From: DATFYM01 sp035315065
GTDB lineage: Bacteria > Acidobacteriota > Terriglobia > UBA7540
DNA length: 22,530 bases
Assembly: GCA_035315065.1 (NCBI GenBank)
Contig: DATFYM010000155.1
Location: forward strand, 1-22,530
Reading direction: 5' to 3'
The notes beneath the pieces are model-generated. The model ran no database searches, had not been told where the DNA came from, and saw only the letters and a program-made list of their open reading frames with translations. Below, piece after piece: positions 1 through 8,444 of this stretch (positions are counted from its first letter, which is position 1; each line of letters opens with the position of its first letter). Position numbers and translations under genes: made by a program.

Positions 1-166
1 TCTCGCTCTGGAGAGATTCTCCGGGGTTCATTTCGGCGCGCCCGCGGGGCGGCAGTAGTCGCGGTGGCCAAGCAAGCCGGCTTTCCGCTGCTCAAATCAA
101 GGTCTACCTCGCGCCGGATACCGTTATCGGCGGATTGGGGGGAGGGAGGGTAGCAAGTAAACGGAG
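1..166. other. 3' flank of sdhB, no gene seen
   Basis: I see no convincing gene on either strand. On the minus strand this is the region downstream of the sdhB stop. It contains a G-rich stretch (about 136-150) but no clear stem plus T-run that would make an intrinsic terminator. Confidence 0.5.
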
Positions 167-940
167 CTAGCCAGCCCCTGCCGCCGCGGTCTCTTGGCGG
201 AACGTCCACGAGGCCTTCAGGAAATCGTGGTTCATGCGGGCGATGTTTTCCAGCTTGATCTTCTTCGGGCACACGGCTTCGCACTCGCCCATATTCGTGC
301 AGGCGCCGAACATCTCGGCCTGCATCTGGGCCACCATGTTGCGGACGCGGCGGTGGCGCTCCGGCTGACCCTGGGGCAGCAAGGCGAGGTGCGAGATTTT
401 GGCCGACGTGAACAGCATGGCCGACGCGTTAGGACAGGCGGCCACGCAGGCGCCGCAGCCGATGCAGGCGGCCGCGTCCATGGCCAGGTCCGCGTTCTGC
501 TTGGCGATGGGAATGTCGTTGCCGTCGGGAGCGCTGCCTGTCCCCACCGAAACGTAGCCGCCGGCGGCGATGATGCGGTCGAAGGCGCTGCGGTCCACCA
601 TCAGGTCCTTCAGCACCGGAAACGCCTTAGCTCGCCACGGTTCCAGCCACAGCTCCTGGCCGTCCCGGAAGTGCCGCATGTGCAACTGGCACACTGTGGT
701 GCCCGGCTGCGGACCGTGGGCTACACCGTTGATCATGAAGCCGCAGCAGCCGCAGATGCCTTCGCGGCAGTCGTGCTCGAAGGCCACCGGGTCCTCGCCC
801 TTGAGCGTTAGCGCTTCGTTCAGCACGTCAAGCATCTCCAGGAACGACATGTGCTCGCTGACGTTGCTGACCTCGTAGCGCGCCATCTCACCCGGTGCTT
901 TGGAGTTTTTCTGTCGCCAGATGTTCAGAGTGAGTCTCAT
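167..940 (-). CDS. sdhB: Succinate dehydrogenase iron-sulfur subunit SdhB
   Basis: This is the electron-transfer subunit of complex II, passing electrons from the SdhA flavin through three Fe-S clusters to quinone. The protein is 257 aa, close to the usual 240-260. The [2Fe-2S] ligands are visible as C58, C63, C66 and C84 (CREGICGCC, then TTVC). The [4Fe-4S] and [3Fe-4S] motifs follow as CIGCGACVAACP and CTNMGECEAVCP, with the QGQPERHRRV stretch typical of the short SdhB class. The frame stays open upstream to 1309, but that part is antisense to sdhA and the repeat. I chose the ATG at 940 because a GGAAAGG Shine-Dalgarno lies about 8 nt upstream and the protein then begins MRLTLNIW. It is the last gene of sdhC-sdhA-sdhB and is separated from sdhA by a 196-bp spacer filled by an inverted repeat. 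Codon use is clean and there are no lesions. Confidence 0.96.
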   Translation of the reverse strand: MRLTLNIWRQKNSKAPGEMARYEVSNVSEHMSFLEMLDVLNEALTLKGEDPVAFEHDCREGICGCCGFMINGVAHGPQPGTTVCQLHMRHFRDGQELWLEPWRAKAFPVLKDLMVDRSAFDRIIAAGGYVSVGTGSAPDGNDIPIAKQNADLAMDAAACIGCGACVAACPNASAMLFTSAKISHLALLPQGQPERHRRVRNMVAQMQAEMFGACTNMGECEAVCPKKIKLENIARMNHDFLKASWTFRQETAAAGAG

Positions 941-960
941 AGGTTCGTGCCTTTCCAGGC

Positions 961-1136
961 ATTTTGGATTTTGGATTTTCGATTTTGGATTTTGGATTGA
1001 AGACGGCGTTCGTTCCTCGTACCGCCCAGAAACGACGCTTTTCCGCTCGCGCCAGACTCCAAAATCGATAATCGAAAGACCAGCGATCAAGGACGGTTCC
1101 TTCTTCAATCCAAAATCCAAAATCGAAAATCCAAAA

Positions 1137-1137
<1 letters not shown>
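961..1137. repeat. Inverted-repeat element A, ATTTTGG heptamer arms
   Basis: The left arm (968-1003, plus one extra heptamer at 961-967) and the right arm (1102-1137) are perfect reverse complements over 36 bp. Each arm is a degenerate tandem of the heptamer ATTTTGG ending in GATTGAAGA. The arms enclose about 98 bp. The right arm begins at the sdhA stop codon (TGA, 1137-1139). The element fills most of the sdhA-sdhB spacer, so the sdh transcript would fold here into a long stem-loop. The inner flank resembles that of element B, read in the opposite orientation. Confidence 0.9.
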
Positions 1138-3053
<1,916 letters not shown>

Positions 3054-3103
3054 GTTGGGCTGCCTTCTTTACCGGCGGACTACGGTCGCGCGGTCAAACT
3101 TCC

Positions 3104-3263
3104 ATTTTGGATTTTGGATTTTGGATTGAAGAAAAAACCTTCTTGATCGATGGTTGGTGACGCACGGAACGAAAGCCCTTCGGACTGGGCTCCTTCGTTC
3201 GTGCAGAAAAAAGTGCAAGGGGGGCTTCTCTTAATCCAAAATCCAAGATCCAAAATCCAAAAT
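3104..3263. repeat. Inverted-repeat element B, ATTTTGG heptamer arms
   Basis: The left arm (3104 to about 3132) holds three ATTTTGG heptamers followed by GATTGAAGA. The right arm (about 3228-3263) is its reverse complement with four heptamers, one of which has a C for T change. The arms therefore differ by one copy. Inside lies a second hairpin at about 3162-3203 (GCACGGAACGAAAGCCC against its near-complement). The element occupies most of the sdhA-sdhC spacer. Confidence 0.88.
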
Positions 3264-3298
3264 TATTTGACATGCGTCACAACCTATCTCGCCATGTA

Positions 3299-4000
3299 TC
3301 ACTTCACCAGGCCGAACACCACGGCCAGAGGTACGGAGCAGAATCCCACTCCGATCAGGACGGCGAACACCACGGAAGCTTTCTTCAGTATCGCCGAATA
3401 CCGCGGATGCGAAACGCCCAGCGTCTGGAACATGCTCCAGATCCCGTGGTAGAGATGCATGGCCAGAAGCACGTTGGCCACGATGTAGAACCCGGCGATG
3501 ACCGGATGCTGGAAGCTGGCCAGCACATTATGGAAGGGCTTGACCGGCTGATAATCAGGGTTCACCGTCCCAATCGTGAAGTCCAGCAGATGGTATATGA
3601 CGTAGAAGAAGATGATGGGGCCGCTCCACACCATGGTCCGCGAGGCATAGTTGGAGGCGCTGGGTGTGTATTTGACATAGCGCGCGGCTCGCGCTTCAAA
3701 CTTGTTCAGCAAGGTAAGCTGCCACGCCGCGATGATGTGCAGAATCACCGATGCCAGCAGCACCAGTCGCGCGCCCCATAGCAAGGGCGGCAGGGCTCGG
3801 AGGTGTTCTGCATACGCATCGAGGGGCGGGACGCCGTCCGCGGCCACGGGCAGGAACACCTGCAAATTCGCCAGCATGTGCACCAGCACGAAACCGAAAA
3901 GAATGAACCCGGTCACGGCCATTACGATCTTTTTGCCGACCACCGAGTCGTAGAAGGTAGCGGCGCGGCCGAGGCCGCCGCTCGCGGCAAGAGTACTCAT
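3299..4000 (-). CDS. sdhC: Succinate dehydrogenase cytochrome b558 subunit SdhC
   Basis: This membrane anchor of complex II binds haem and quinone. It is 233 aa with five hydrophobic segments at about residues 24-44, 74-94, 124-146, 165-188 and 208-230, the layout of the single-subunit di-haem (Bacillus/FrdC) type, not the paired SdhC/SdhD type. Candidate haem-ligand histidines sit in these helices: H41, H88, H137 and H182/H185. The frame is open further upstream, but the ATG at 4000 (MSTLAASGG) has GGAG about 9 nt upstream and matches where such proteins start. It is the first gene of the operon; the promoter is about 340 bp upstream. The absence of a separate SdhD fits this class. Confidence 0.93.
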   Translation of the reverse strand: MSTLAASGGLGRAATFYDSVVGKKIVMAVTGFILFGFVLVHMLANLQVFLPVAADGVPPLDAYAEHLRALPPLLWGARLVLLASVILHIIAAWQLTLLNKFEARAARYVKYTPSASNYASRTMVWSGPIIFFYVIYHLLDFTIGTVNPDYQPVKPFHNVLASFQHPVIAGFYIVANVLLAMHLYHGIWSMFQTLGVSHPRYSAILKKASVVFAVLIGVGFCSVPLAVVFGLVK

Positions 4001-4331
4001 GCGAAGTCTCCGTTGCCCCGCTCGAAAAGCGAGGCGATGTTGGCCGGTGAAATTGCCGAGTGCAGAAGGCCCTGAGCAAATCGAAGGATCGACGATTGGA
4101 AAGAAGACGCAAGCCAAGTCGGTCTTTCCACGTCAATCGAGAGTCCTTCGCGTCGCTTGGGACCGATCGGCAATTCTTCGTCGGTGTAGTCGCCGTGCGT
4201 TGCAAATAATGAAGCCCTAAAGGTGGGGCGGCGATGTTGGCGTCGGTTTCGATGTGCTGGTCTCTGCTGATCCAAAGTTGGCCCCGCTGACGCGAGCGGC
4301 GGTTGGCGAAAGTAAAACCACCGCCACGATA
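4001..4331 (-). other. Long 5' leader of the sdh operon
   Basis: About 330 bases lie between the predicted transcription start (near 4334) and the sdhC ATG. Frames in it are open on the minus strand, but none has a persuasive start plus ribosome site, so I call no gene. A small hairpin (CTCG-CTTTT-CGAG) lies just ahead of the sdhC Shine-Dalgarno. I do not recognise a known riboswitch. Confidence 0.4.
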
Positions 4332-4369
4332 TTAGAACTGATTCTAACGCAAATCCTGGTGCATGGCAA
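4332..4369 (-). promoter_or_regulatory. Sigma-70-like sdh promoter with overlapping dyad
   Basis: Reading the minus strand, the -35 box TTGCCA (4369-4364) is followed by exactly 17 bp and the -10 box TAGAAT (4346-4341); each matches five of six consensus positions. A perfect dyad, TTAGAA-N4-TTCTAA (4332-4347), covers the -10 box and probable start site, a position typical of a repressor operator. The half-site resembles Fur-family half-sites, but the N4 spacing is not the classical 7-1-7 Fur/PerR arrangement, so the regulator is unknown. Confidence 0.6.
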
Positions 4370-4393
4370 AAATCGGCGGGCCGGCGGAGGTAG

Positions 4394-4540
4394 GCGACAT
4401 AAAAGCGGGAAGAATCCACAGATTACGCAGATTACACAGAAGGAAGAGCGAAGACTCGGAACACGCGTCTGGAAGACCGCCGTTCCCCGTCTTCTAATCC
4501 GTGCAATCTGCGAAATCTGTGGATTCTTCTTTTATGTCGC
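4394..4540. repeat. Inverted-repeat element C, CAGATTACG/A 9-mer arms
   Basis: The left arm (4394-4440) reads GCGACATAAAA, a 4-nt insert, then GAAGAATCCACAGATT with 9-bp-periodic repeats. The right arm (about 4493-4540) is its reverse complement without the insert. The identity extends beyond the tandem part to the GCGACATAAAA tips, so the element has defined ends. It lies between the stop of the membrane-protein gene (4562) and the sdh promoter (4369), where it could also end the upstream transcript. Confidence 0.85.
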
Positions 4541-4561
4541 GCACCGGGCCGGCAGGCTGGA

Positions 4562-5557
4562 TCACACTTGCGCCGTCCGCGAGAAATACTTCTTGCAGTA
4601 GAGGAGTAGCACCAGCAGGCCGGCGAACGCCACCAGGGATGCGCCCCACATGATGGTCAGCATCTGCGGAAACTGCTGATAGATCCGCATCTGCTGCTCG
4701 CTCAACCCCATTTCGCGGTAGAGTTGCAGCATATCGCGGCGAGCCATAGCCGTGACCCAACTGGCAGTCCAGAACACGGTTGTGAACAAGGCAACGGCCC
4801 AGCCCGCGAACCGCCGGCGGTAAATGGCCCAGGCTGCGTAACCGCTCAAAACTGACTGTGCCAGCAATACCTCCAGGGCCGGCGGCCCGTGTAGCACCGA
4901 ACCGAACACAACCGCGGCCCTGGCGATCGGGTAGGCCAGCAGCGCCAGTGCGCCCAGTCCCTGCCAAACGGCTAGGACGATCACGGCGACCGGCGTCTTA
5001 GCCTGAGGGACCTCGGTACCGGCAGGCGCCGGGACCTGCTCCGCCCTCAGGCAAGTGGCCTTGACGCTCTTACGGGAATAGAAGATCAGGAAAACCGCCG
5101 GCATCACGATCATGAAGAAGCCCATGATCACGAAAATCATCGTCACCACCAGATGGCGGTTCTCCAAAGGAATCCCGGCCTGCTGCCGCAGGATCGTCGG
5201 GAGCACCAACGACATGGTCAACGTACCCAGGACGCCAAAGCCCAGCCACAAACCGCTCACCACCAGCATGGTGATGCGTGCCCAGTTCTCGCACCGGATC
5301 GATCCCACTCCCGCGGTAAGAAACAAAGCGGCGACGACACCGTAAAAGGCGGCGCCGATTGCCAACGCGGCGGTGGGCGAAAGTGAACCCTGCTGCGGCA
5401 GGCTCTCGGGGTGCAGACTGAGCACCGCAAAGACCTGGAGGACCAAGACCAACAGGCTGAAGGCGGCGATGAGAATCTCAACCACGCCGAAAGCGATCAG
5501 CCAGCCGCGGCGGTCGGGGTAAGGTGCGGTTGGGGTCGCGGGCAGACTGGGGGTCAT
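4562..5557 (-). CDS. Polytopic membrane protein of unknown function
   Basis: I do not recognise this gene. From the ATG at 5557 (MTPSLPATPTAPYPDRRG) it encodes 331 aa with roughly eight hydrophobic segments in two blocks. Block one includes WLIAFGVVEILIAAFSLLVL, the AALFLTAGVGSI region and MIFVIMGFFMIVMPAVFLIF. Block two begins near VAVIVLAVWQGLGALALLAY and ends ASLVAFAGLLVLLLY. Each block ends with an aromatic-basic tail (FYSRKSVK and LYCKKYF), suggesting an internal duplication. A GAGGAG Shine-Dalgarno lies 11 nt before this ATG. The frame is open to 5713, but the extra N-terminus is polar and unlikely. It lies upstream of sdh but is separated by element C and the sdh promoter, so it is probably not co-transcribed. 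Confidence 0.75.
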   Translation of the reverse strand: MTPSLPATPTAPYPDRRGWLIAFGVVEILIAAFSLLVLVLQVFAVLSLHPESLPQQGSLSPTAALAIGAAFYGVVAALFLTAGVGSIRCENWARITMLVVSGLWLGFGVLGTLTMSLVLPTILRQQAGIPLENRHLVVTMIFVIMGFFMIVMPAVFLIFYSRKSVKATCLRAEQVPAPAGTEVPQAKTPVAVIVLAVWQGLGALALLAYPIARAAVVFGSVLHGPPALEVLLAQSVLSGYAAWAIYRRRFAGWAVALFTTVFWTASWVTAMARRDMLQLYREMGLSEQQMRIYQQFPQMLTIMWGASLVAFAGLLVLLLYCKKYFSRTAQV

Positions 5558-5934
5558 AGGCAACGCAACTCCTCGTTGAAACTGGGACGAAATATACCAC
5601 ATGCGCGCCCAGTGGGTCTGCGGATTCTGGCCGGGCCTCTTTGGGAGCGTTTGGGAAAAAGAGGTTTCTCGCAAAGCCGCCAAGGTGTGGAGAGTCGCGA
5701 AGAACCAGATCAAGGCGAGCAGCGTGTGGAAAAATGATCGGCTATCGGAAACAAACCGAAAACAAAGCGAAGAATCGAGGGGGAGTTCTCCGCCTGTCCA
5801 TCATGAGCGGGAAGACGTCCTGTGTCCTTCTCCAATTGTCCCTTGCCGAACGCCGCGATGCTGAAGACTCGCAAGCGATGGACAAAGAATCAGGACACAG
5901 GACGCCTTCGCTCCTTTCAGTTCATTTCAGAACG
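5558..5934. other. Spacer with degenerate repeats, no gene seen
   Basis: I find no supported gene in this stretch. Near 5666-5685 is a degenerate CGCAAAG-type tandem sequence, and a separate inverted repeat lies at 5816-5904. The composition is less GC-rich than the flanking genes. Confidence 0.5.
5816..5904. repeat. Inverted-repeat element H, CGTCCTGTGTCCT arms
   Basis: CGTCCTGTGTCCT (5816-5828) and AGGACACAGGACG (5892-5904) are perfect 13-bp reverse complements about 63 bp apart. Weaker complementarity continues inward (TTGTCC against GGACAAA). The arm is a degenerate GTCCTGT/GTCCTTC heptamer pair. It has the same architecture as the other spacer elements but is shorter and more decayed. 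Confidence 0.65.
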
Positions 5935-6166
5935 TCAGCCGCAGGAGTCCGGCGCCGATGGATCGAGCAGCAGGTAATAAAGGATCGATTCCGTGAAGCT
6001 CCAGGGATCGGTGATGCGCCGCGTCAGAGCGGCCGAGCCCCCGCGTGACATTCACATCGAACCAGCGGGCGGCGTTGATGTGGGTGGTGGTTCCGGTCTG
6101 CTGGTCCACGAAGGCCAGCAAGCGTAGCGCAGAGTAAGGCTGACCCTGCGCTCTTAGCCGGGCCAA
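5935..6166 (-). pseudogene. Possible frameshifted remnant, unknown protein
   Basis: A minus-strand frame from a possible TTG at 6166 reads LARLRAQGQPYSALRLL and continues to INAARWFDVNVTRG. Near 6030 the protein-like sequence continues in another frame as ALTRRITDPWSFTESILYYL and stops at 5935-5937. The two halves look like one broken reading frame. I do not recognise the family. It overlaps the end of the toxin remnant by 13 nt. It may be a chance open stretch in GC-rich DNA. Confidence 0.3.
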
Positions 6167-6556
6167 CCCGCCTTCTCTTCCTCGTCAGAATGCAATCGCC
6201 AGAGAGTAATTCCCCTGTGGCCGGCCCGAATGACCTCACCCAACCGGTTCGCCTGGGTTTGAAACTGCGGATGGCGGAGGAAACGGCGGATGAAACTTGC
6301 AGCCTCGTATGCGCTGACTGCCAGACAAACGATGCAATAATGGGAATGGCAAAGAGGGCGACGGTAAAATCCCAGATCGCGAGTGAAGAACGTCGAGCTT
6401 TCGATTCGGTGCCAGGAGAGGGATGATCTCTTCATCCTATATGTCAGGCTGCATGCCGGGGCGCCCGACCTCATGTCCGATTTGCCGGGCCAGAATGCGC
6501 CAGCTACGCAACAATTGCCGTTGATCCTCAGGAATATTCTCGTCGAGTATATTCAT
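6154..6556 (-). pseudogene. Broken PIN-like (DUF5615-type) toxin
   Basis: This is the predicted toxin partner of the DUF433 antitoxin. The ATG at 6556 overlaps the antitoxin stop by 4 nt (ATGA), the usual coupling. Its N-terminus MNILDENIPEDQRQLLRSWR has the acidic LDEN motif of PIN-like DUF5615 proteins. An in-frame TAG follows at 6439-6437 after GRPGMQPDI. The next residues, DEEIIPLL, remain in that frame. Near 6415 the family-like sequence shifts frame and continues as HRIESSTFFTRDLGFYRR, then a FIRRFLRH region and a GITLWRLHSDEEE end, stopping at 6154. The interval is 403 nt, i.e. 134 codons plus one base, which fits a full-length gene with a one-base shift. The nonsense codon and the shift together make it non-functional as read. 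The family name is from memory of similar proteins. Confidence 0.72.
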
Positions 6557-6798
6557 TTGCCGGCGGGCACCAGCTCTTCCTGGTGGTTCATCAGGATTTC
6601 GCGCGTCAGCCGCACGGACTCCGCGATGGCCTCATGGCTGAGCGCTCCCCGCCAGTTTTCGATGATGGCTTCCCAAGCCATGCCGTTGGCCACTTGGTCG
6701 AGGACATCGGCAACCAAAATGCGCGTCCCTCGAAAGGTAGGCTGGCCGTGGCATACATGTGGATCAACTACGATGAAACGCCCAATAGCTTTGGCCAT
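6553..6798 (-). CDS. DUF433-family antitoxin
   Basis: The protein is 81 aa with the DUF433 signature: VVDPHVCHGQPTFRGTRILV near the N-terminus, followed by the helical segment VLDQVANGMAWEAIIENWRG and the LSHEAIAESVRL helix. DUF433 proteins are small DNA-binding antitoxins usually paired with DUF5615 PIN-like toxins, as here. The ATG at 6798 (MAKAIGRF) has GAGGA 8 nt upstream; the open frame upstream to 6909 has no sensible start. The C-terminus (ELVPAGK) overlaps the toxin start in ATGA. The gene is intact although its toxin is broken. Confidence 0.85.
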   Translation of the reverse strand: MAKAIGRFIVVDPHVCHGQPTFRGTRILVADVLDQVANGMAWEAIIENWRGALSHEAIAESVRLTREILMNHQEELVPAGK

Positions 6799-6938
6799 GT
6801 TTGGATTCCTCATGGGACGGTCGATTTCATTCCAAACGCGCCCGCCAATGTTACACAGGGCGAGAGGCTCCCCGCACGCTATGCCTTCGCCGTAAAGGGA
6901 AGAACCCACAGTCGGAAGTGCACTGACGGTAGCCCGCT

Positions 6939-7226
6939 TTAGGCTGGGGCATATCGCTTGATCGAGATGCCCCGAGCGTGCTCTCGGGTTTTCGCCACGT
7001 CATAGGCAAGCTGCATCCGGAGAAGGTGGTCCATGTCCGGGCCAAACGCCATTTCGATGCGCAGGGCCATTTCCGGCGTCAGCGCAGCCTTGCCGTGCAG
7101 AAGATCGGAGAGCGTGGCGCGGCGCACTTTCAAAATCTCCGCCGCCTTCGACACGCTGAGACCGAGGGCTTCGATGACTTCGGTTCTAATCAGGTCGCCC
7201 GGATGGGGCGGGTTCTTCATGGGCAT
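6939..7226 (-). CDS. higA: HigA-family antitoxin (XRE helix-turn-helix), copy 1
   Basis: The protein is 95 aa with the HigA hallmark N-terminus NPPHPGDLIRTEVIEALGLS, then a Cro/XRE helix-turn-helix (SKAAEILKVRRATLSDLLHG) and the MALRIEMAFGPDMDHLLRMQ helix. It would neutralise HigB and repress its own operon. The ATG at 7226 is preceded by AGGAGG with 5-nt spacing, and that Shine-Dalgarno starts inside the toxin stop codon (TAGGAGG), so the pair is tightly coupled. Six bases downstream is a second ATG with poorer spacing. The gene is intact. Confidence 0.9.
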   Translation of the reverse strand: MPMKNPPHPGDLIRTEVIEALGLSVSKAAEILKVRRATLSDLLHGKAALTPEMALRIEMAFGPDMDHLLRMQLAYDVAKTREHARGISIKRYAPA

Positions 7227-7235
7227 TTCGGCCTC

Positions 7236-7527
7236 CTAGTGGTAGTCGATCAGGTCAATGTCGCTGGCGGTGTTGGTCTGTTCGTCGTAACGGAAAATCA
7301 ACCGCCAGTTTCCTGTGACCGTCAGGCTCCATAATCCTTTCAGGTCGCCTTTAAGAGGATGCGGCTTCCAGCCCGGAAACCGGCCGAGCTGCTCCTGCGT
7401 CTCGGCGGTTTCGAGGCCAAAGAGAAGCTTGCGCAGCTTATCGGCCATCGCGGACGGCAACCCCTTTGGCGCTTCCGTCCTCGTGGAGCTGGCTTAGCCC
7501 TTTGTGGCGAAAGCGGACAAGTTGCAT
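7236..7527 (-). pseudogene. higB: HigB-family toxin with +1 frameshift, copy 1
   Basis: HigB is a RelE/ParE-fold ribosome-dependent mRNA endonuclease. The ATG at 7527 has AGGA 6 nt upstream and reads MQLVRFRHKGLSQLHEDGSA, the normal HigB N-terminus. In an AAAGGGG run (the four Gs are 7464-7461) the frame is lost and would terminate at TAA (7440-7438). The remainder of HigB continues one base over: LPSAMADKLRKLL, then HPLKGDLKGLWSLTVTGNWR and a DIDLIDYH end, stopping at 7236. The interval is 292 nt, i.e. 97 codons plus one base; removing one G restores a 96-aa protein. It may be a true lesion, a sequencing slip in a G run, or less likely programmed +1 frameshifting. Confidence 0.82.
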
Positions 7528-7546
7528 GTTGTCCTTTCACCATTCC

Positions 7547-7575
7547 AGTATGTACGTTCATACCGTACACGTCAA
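7547..7575 (-). promoter_or_regulatory. higBA copy 1 promoter with operator dyad
   Basis: On the minus strand TTGACG (7575-7570), 17 bp, then CATACT (7552-7547) form a sigma-70-type promoter ending 19 nt before the toxin ATG. The 17-bp spacer carries a perfect dyad, TGTACG-N7-CGTACA (plus-strand 7551-7569). A HigA dimer bound there would block RNA polymerase, which fits the autoregulation known for HigBA systems. Confidence 0.65.
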
Positions 7576-7638
7576 GCATCTTATGTGTCATCATGGACGC
7601 ACCCGCCCAATCTCCCTAGACCGGGCACTACAAGGGAC

Positions 7639-7667
7639 TTGACTTGTGTAACCTGAGTCGTTACACT
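7639..7667 (+). promoter_or_regulatory. higBA copy 2 promoter with operator dyad
   Basis: TTGACT (7639-7644), exactly 17 bp, then TACACT (7662-7667). A perfect 7-bp dyad, GTGTAAC-N7-GTTACAC (7646-7666), occupies the spacer and overlaps the -10 box. Transcription should start near 7674, only about two bases before the toxin ATG at 7676, so the mRNA would be nearly leaderless. It is divergent from the copy 1 promoter in the same 148-bp gap. Confidence 0.68.
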
Positions 7668-7675
7668 ACACGAGG

Positions 7676-7970
7676 ATGATAATTCGGTTTCGCCATAAGG
7701 GGCTGGAACGGCTTTTTGCATCGGGGGACACGCGAGGGGTGAGCGCTCATCAGGCGAAGCGCTTGCGCCGCCTGCTGGCGTCGCTTTCCACCGCCACGAG
7801 CCCGCTGAACATGAACATTGCCGGTTATCAGTTGCATCCGCTGGTGGGCGAGCGCAAGGGCCGGTGGGCGGTCTCGGTGTCGGGCAATTGGCGGCCCCGG
7901 CGTTTCGCCAGAGCCCTTCCGCTTCGATGGTGAAAACGCAACCGATGTTGATTTGGTCGATTACCATTAG
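7676..7970 (+). pseudogene. higB: HigB-family toxin disrupted near its C-terminus, copy 2
   Basis: The frame from ATG 7676 reads MIIRFRHKGLERLFASGD and continues through AHQAKRLRRLLASL, a YQLHPLVGERKGRW stretch and SVSGNWR, all standard HigB landmarks. After TGGCGG (about 7893) the frame runs into unrelated residues and stops at 7933. The expected C-terminus FRFDGENATDVDLVDYH is present in another frame and stops at 7968-7970. Between GNWR and FRF there are 22 nt where related toxins need about six, an excess of about 16 nt containing GGCGTTTCGCC. Removing 16 nt would give a 92-aa protein, normal for HigB. No proper Shine-Dalgarno exists (GAGG touches the ATG), consistent with a leaderless start. 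Confidence 0.8.
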
Positions 7971-7988
7971 GGATAGGAGATAAGACCC

Positions 7989-8285
7989 ATGGACATGTAC
8001 GATCCCCCGCACCCCGGCGAGATAGTCCGGGAGGACTGCCTTGAGGCGCTCCATCTGAGCGTGACTGAGGCGGCGAAGGGCTTGGGCGTCACGCGCAAGA
8101 CTCTCTCGTCGATTCTCAACGGCCGCTCCGGCATCACGGCGGAAATGGCGCTGCGGCTGTCCCAGGCGTTTGGGAGCACGCCGGAGCACTGGTTGCAAAT
8201 GCAGCTTGCCTACGATCTCTGGCAAGCGAAGCGCCGCGCCAAGAAGTTGCACGTCAAGCAGTTCTTCGCCCCGGCGCAGGGCTAA
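7989..8285 (+). CDS. higA: HigA-family antitoxin (XRE helix-turn-helix), copy 2
   Basis: The protein is 98 aa: MYDPPHPGEIVREDCLEALH, then the helix-turn-helix SVTEAAKGLGVTRKTLSSIL, then GITAEMALRLSQAFGSTPEH and WLQMQLAYDLW. This is the same architecture as copy 1 but clearly diverged, so the two systems are separate acquisitions or an old duplication. The start ATG at 7989 has GGAG 9 nt upstream; a second ATG lies 6 nt on. It follows the broken toxin by 18 nt. The gene is intact and would be expected to bind the GTGTAAC dyad upstream. Confidence 0.9.
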   Translation: MDMYDPPHPGEIVREDCLEALHLSVTEAAKGLGVTRKTLSSILNGRSGITAEMALRLSQAFGSTPEHWLQMQLAYDLWQAKRRAKKLHVKQFFAPAQG

Positions 8286-8403
8286 CGGACGGCCTTACGG
8301 TTGTCACGGGTGATCGAAGCGATTACGATAGGGCGCACGTGCTTGTCGTCAATCCGTGGGACACGTCGTAACGTCCGCCCGATTTCATTCTTGTCTGTGG
8401 GCC

Positions 8404-8443
8404 GCAGAGCTGCGCTCTGCGCAAGGAGTGCCGTTGGCACTCC
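8404..8443. repeat. Twin short hairpins (REP-like palindromes)
   Basis: Two perfect hairpins sit four bases apart: GCAGAGC-TGC-GCTCTGC (8404-8420) and GGAGTGCC-GTT-GGCACTCC (8425-8443), both with 3-nt loops. They lie at the left edge of the helical-repeat gene fragment and read in frame with it, but the residues they encode look unrelated to it. This suggests a mobile palindrome marking a recombination edge. Confidence 0.75.
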
Positions 8444-8444
8444 C

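Noticed and set aside
194..811. Plus-strand open frame opposite sdhB
   Set aside because: Complementary to the Fe-S motifs of sdhB, with no ribosome site; a shadow.
3162..3203. Hairpin inside element B as an intrinsic terminator
   Set aside because: The stem is imperfect, is not followed by a T-run on the minus strand, and would separate sdhA from sdhC in an operon.
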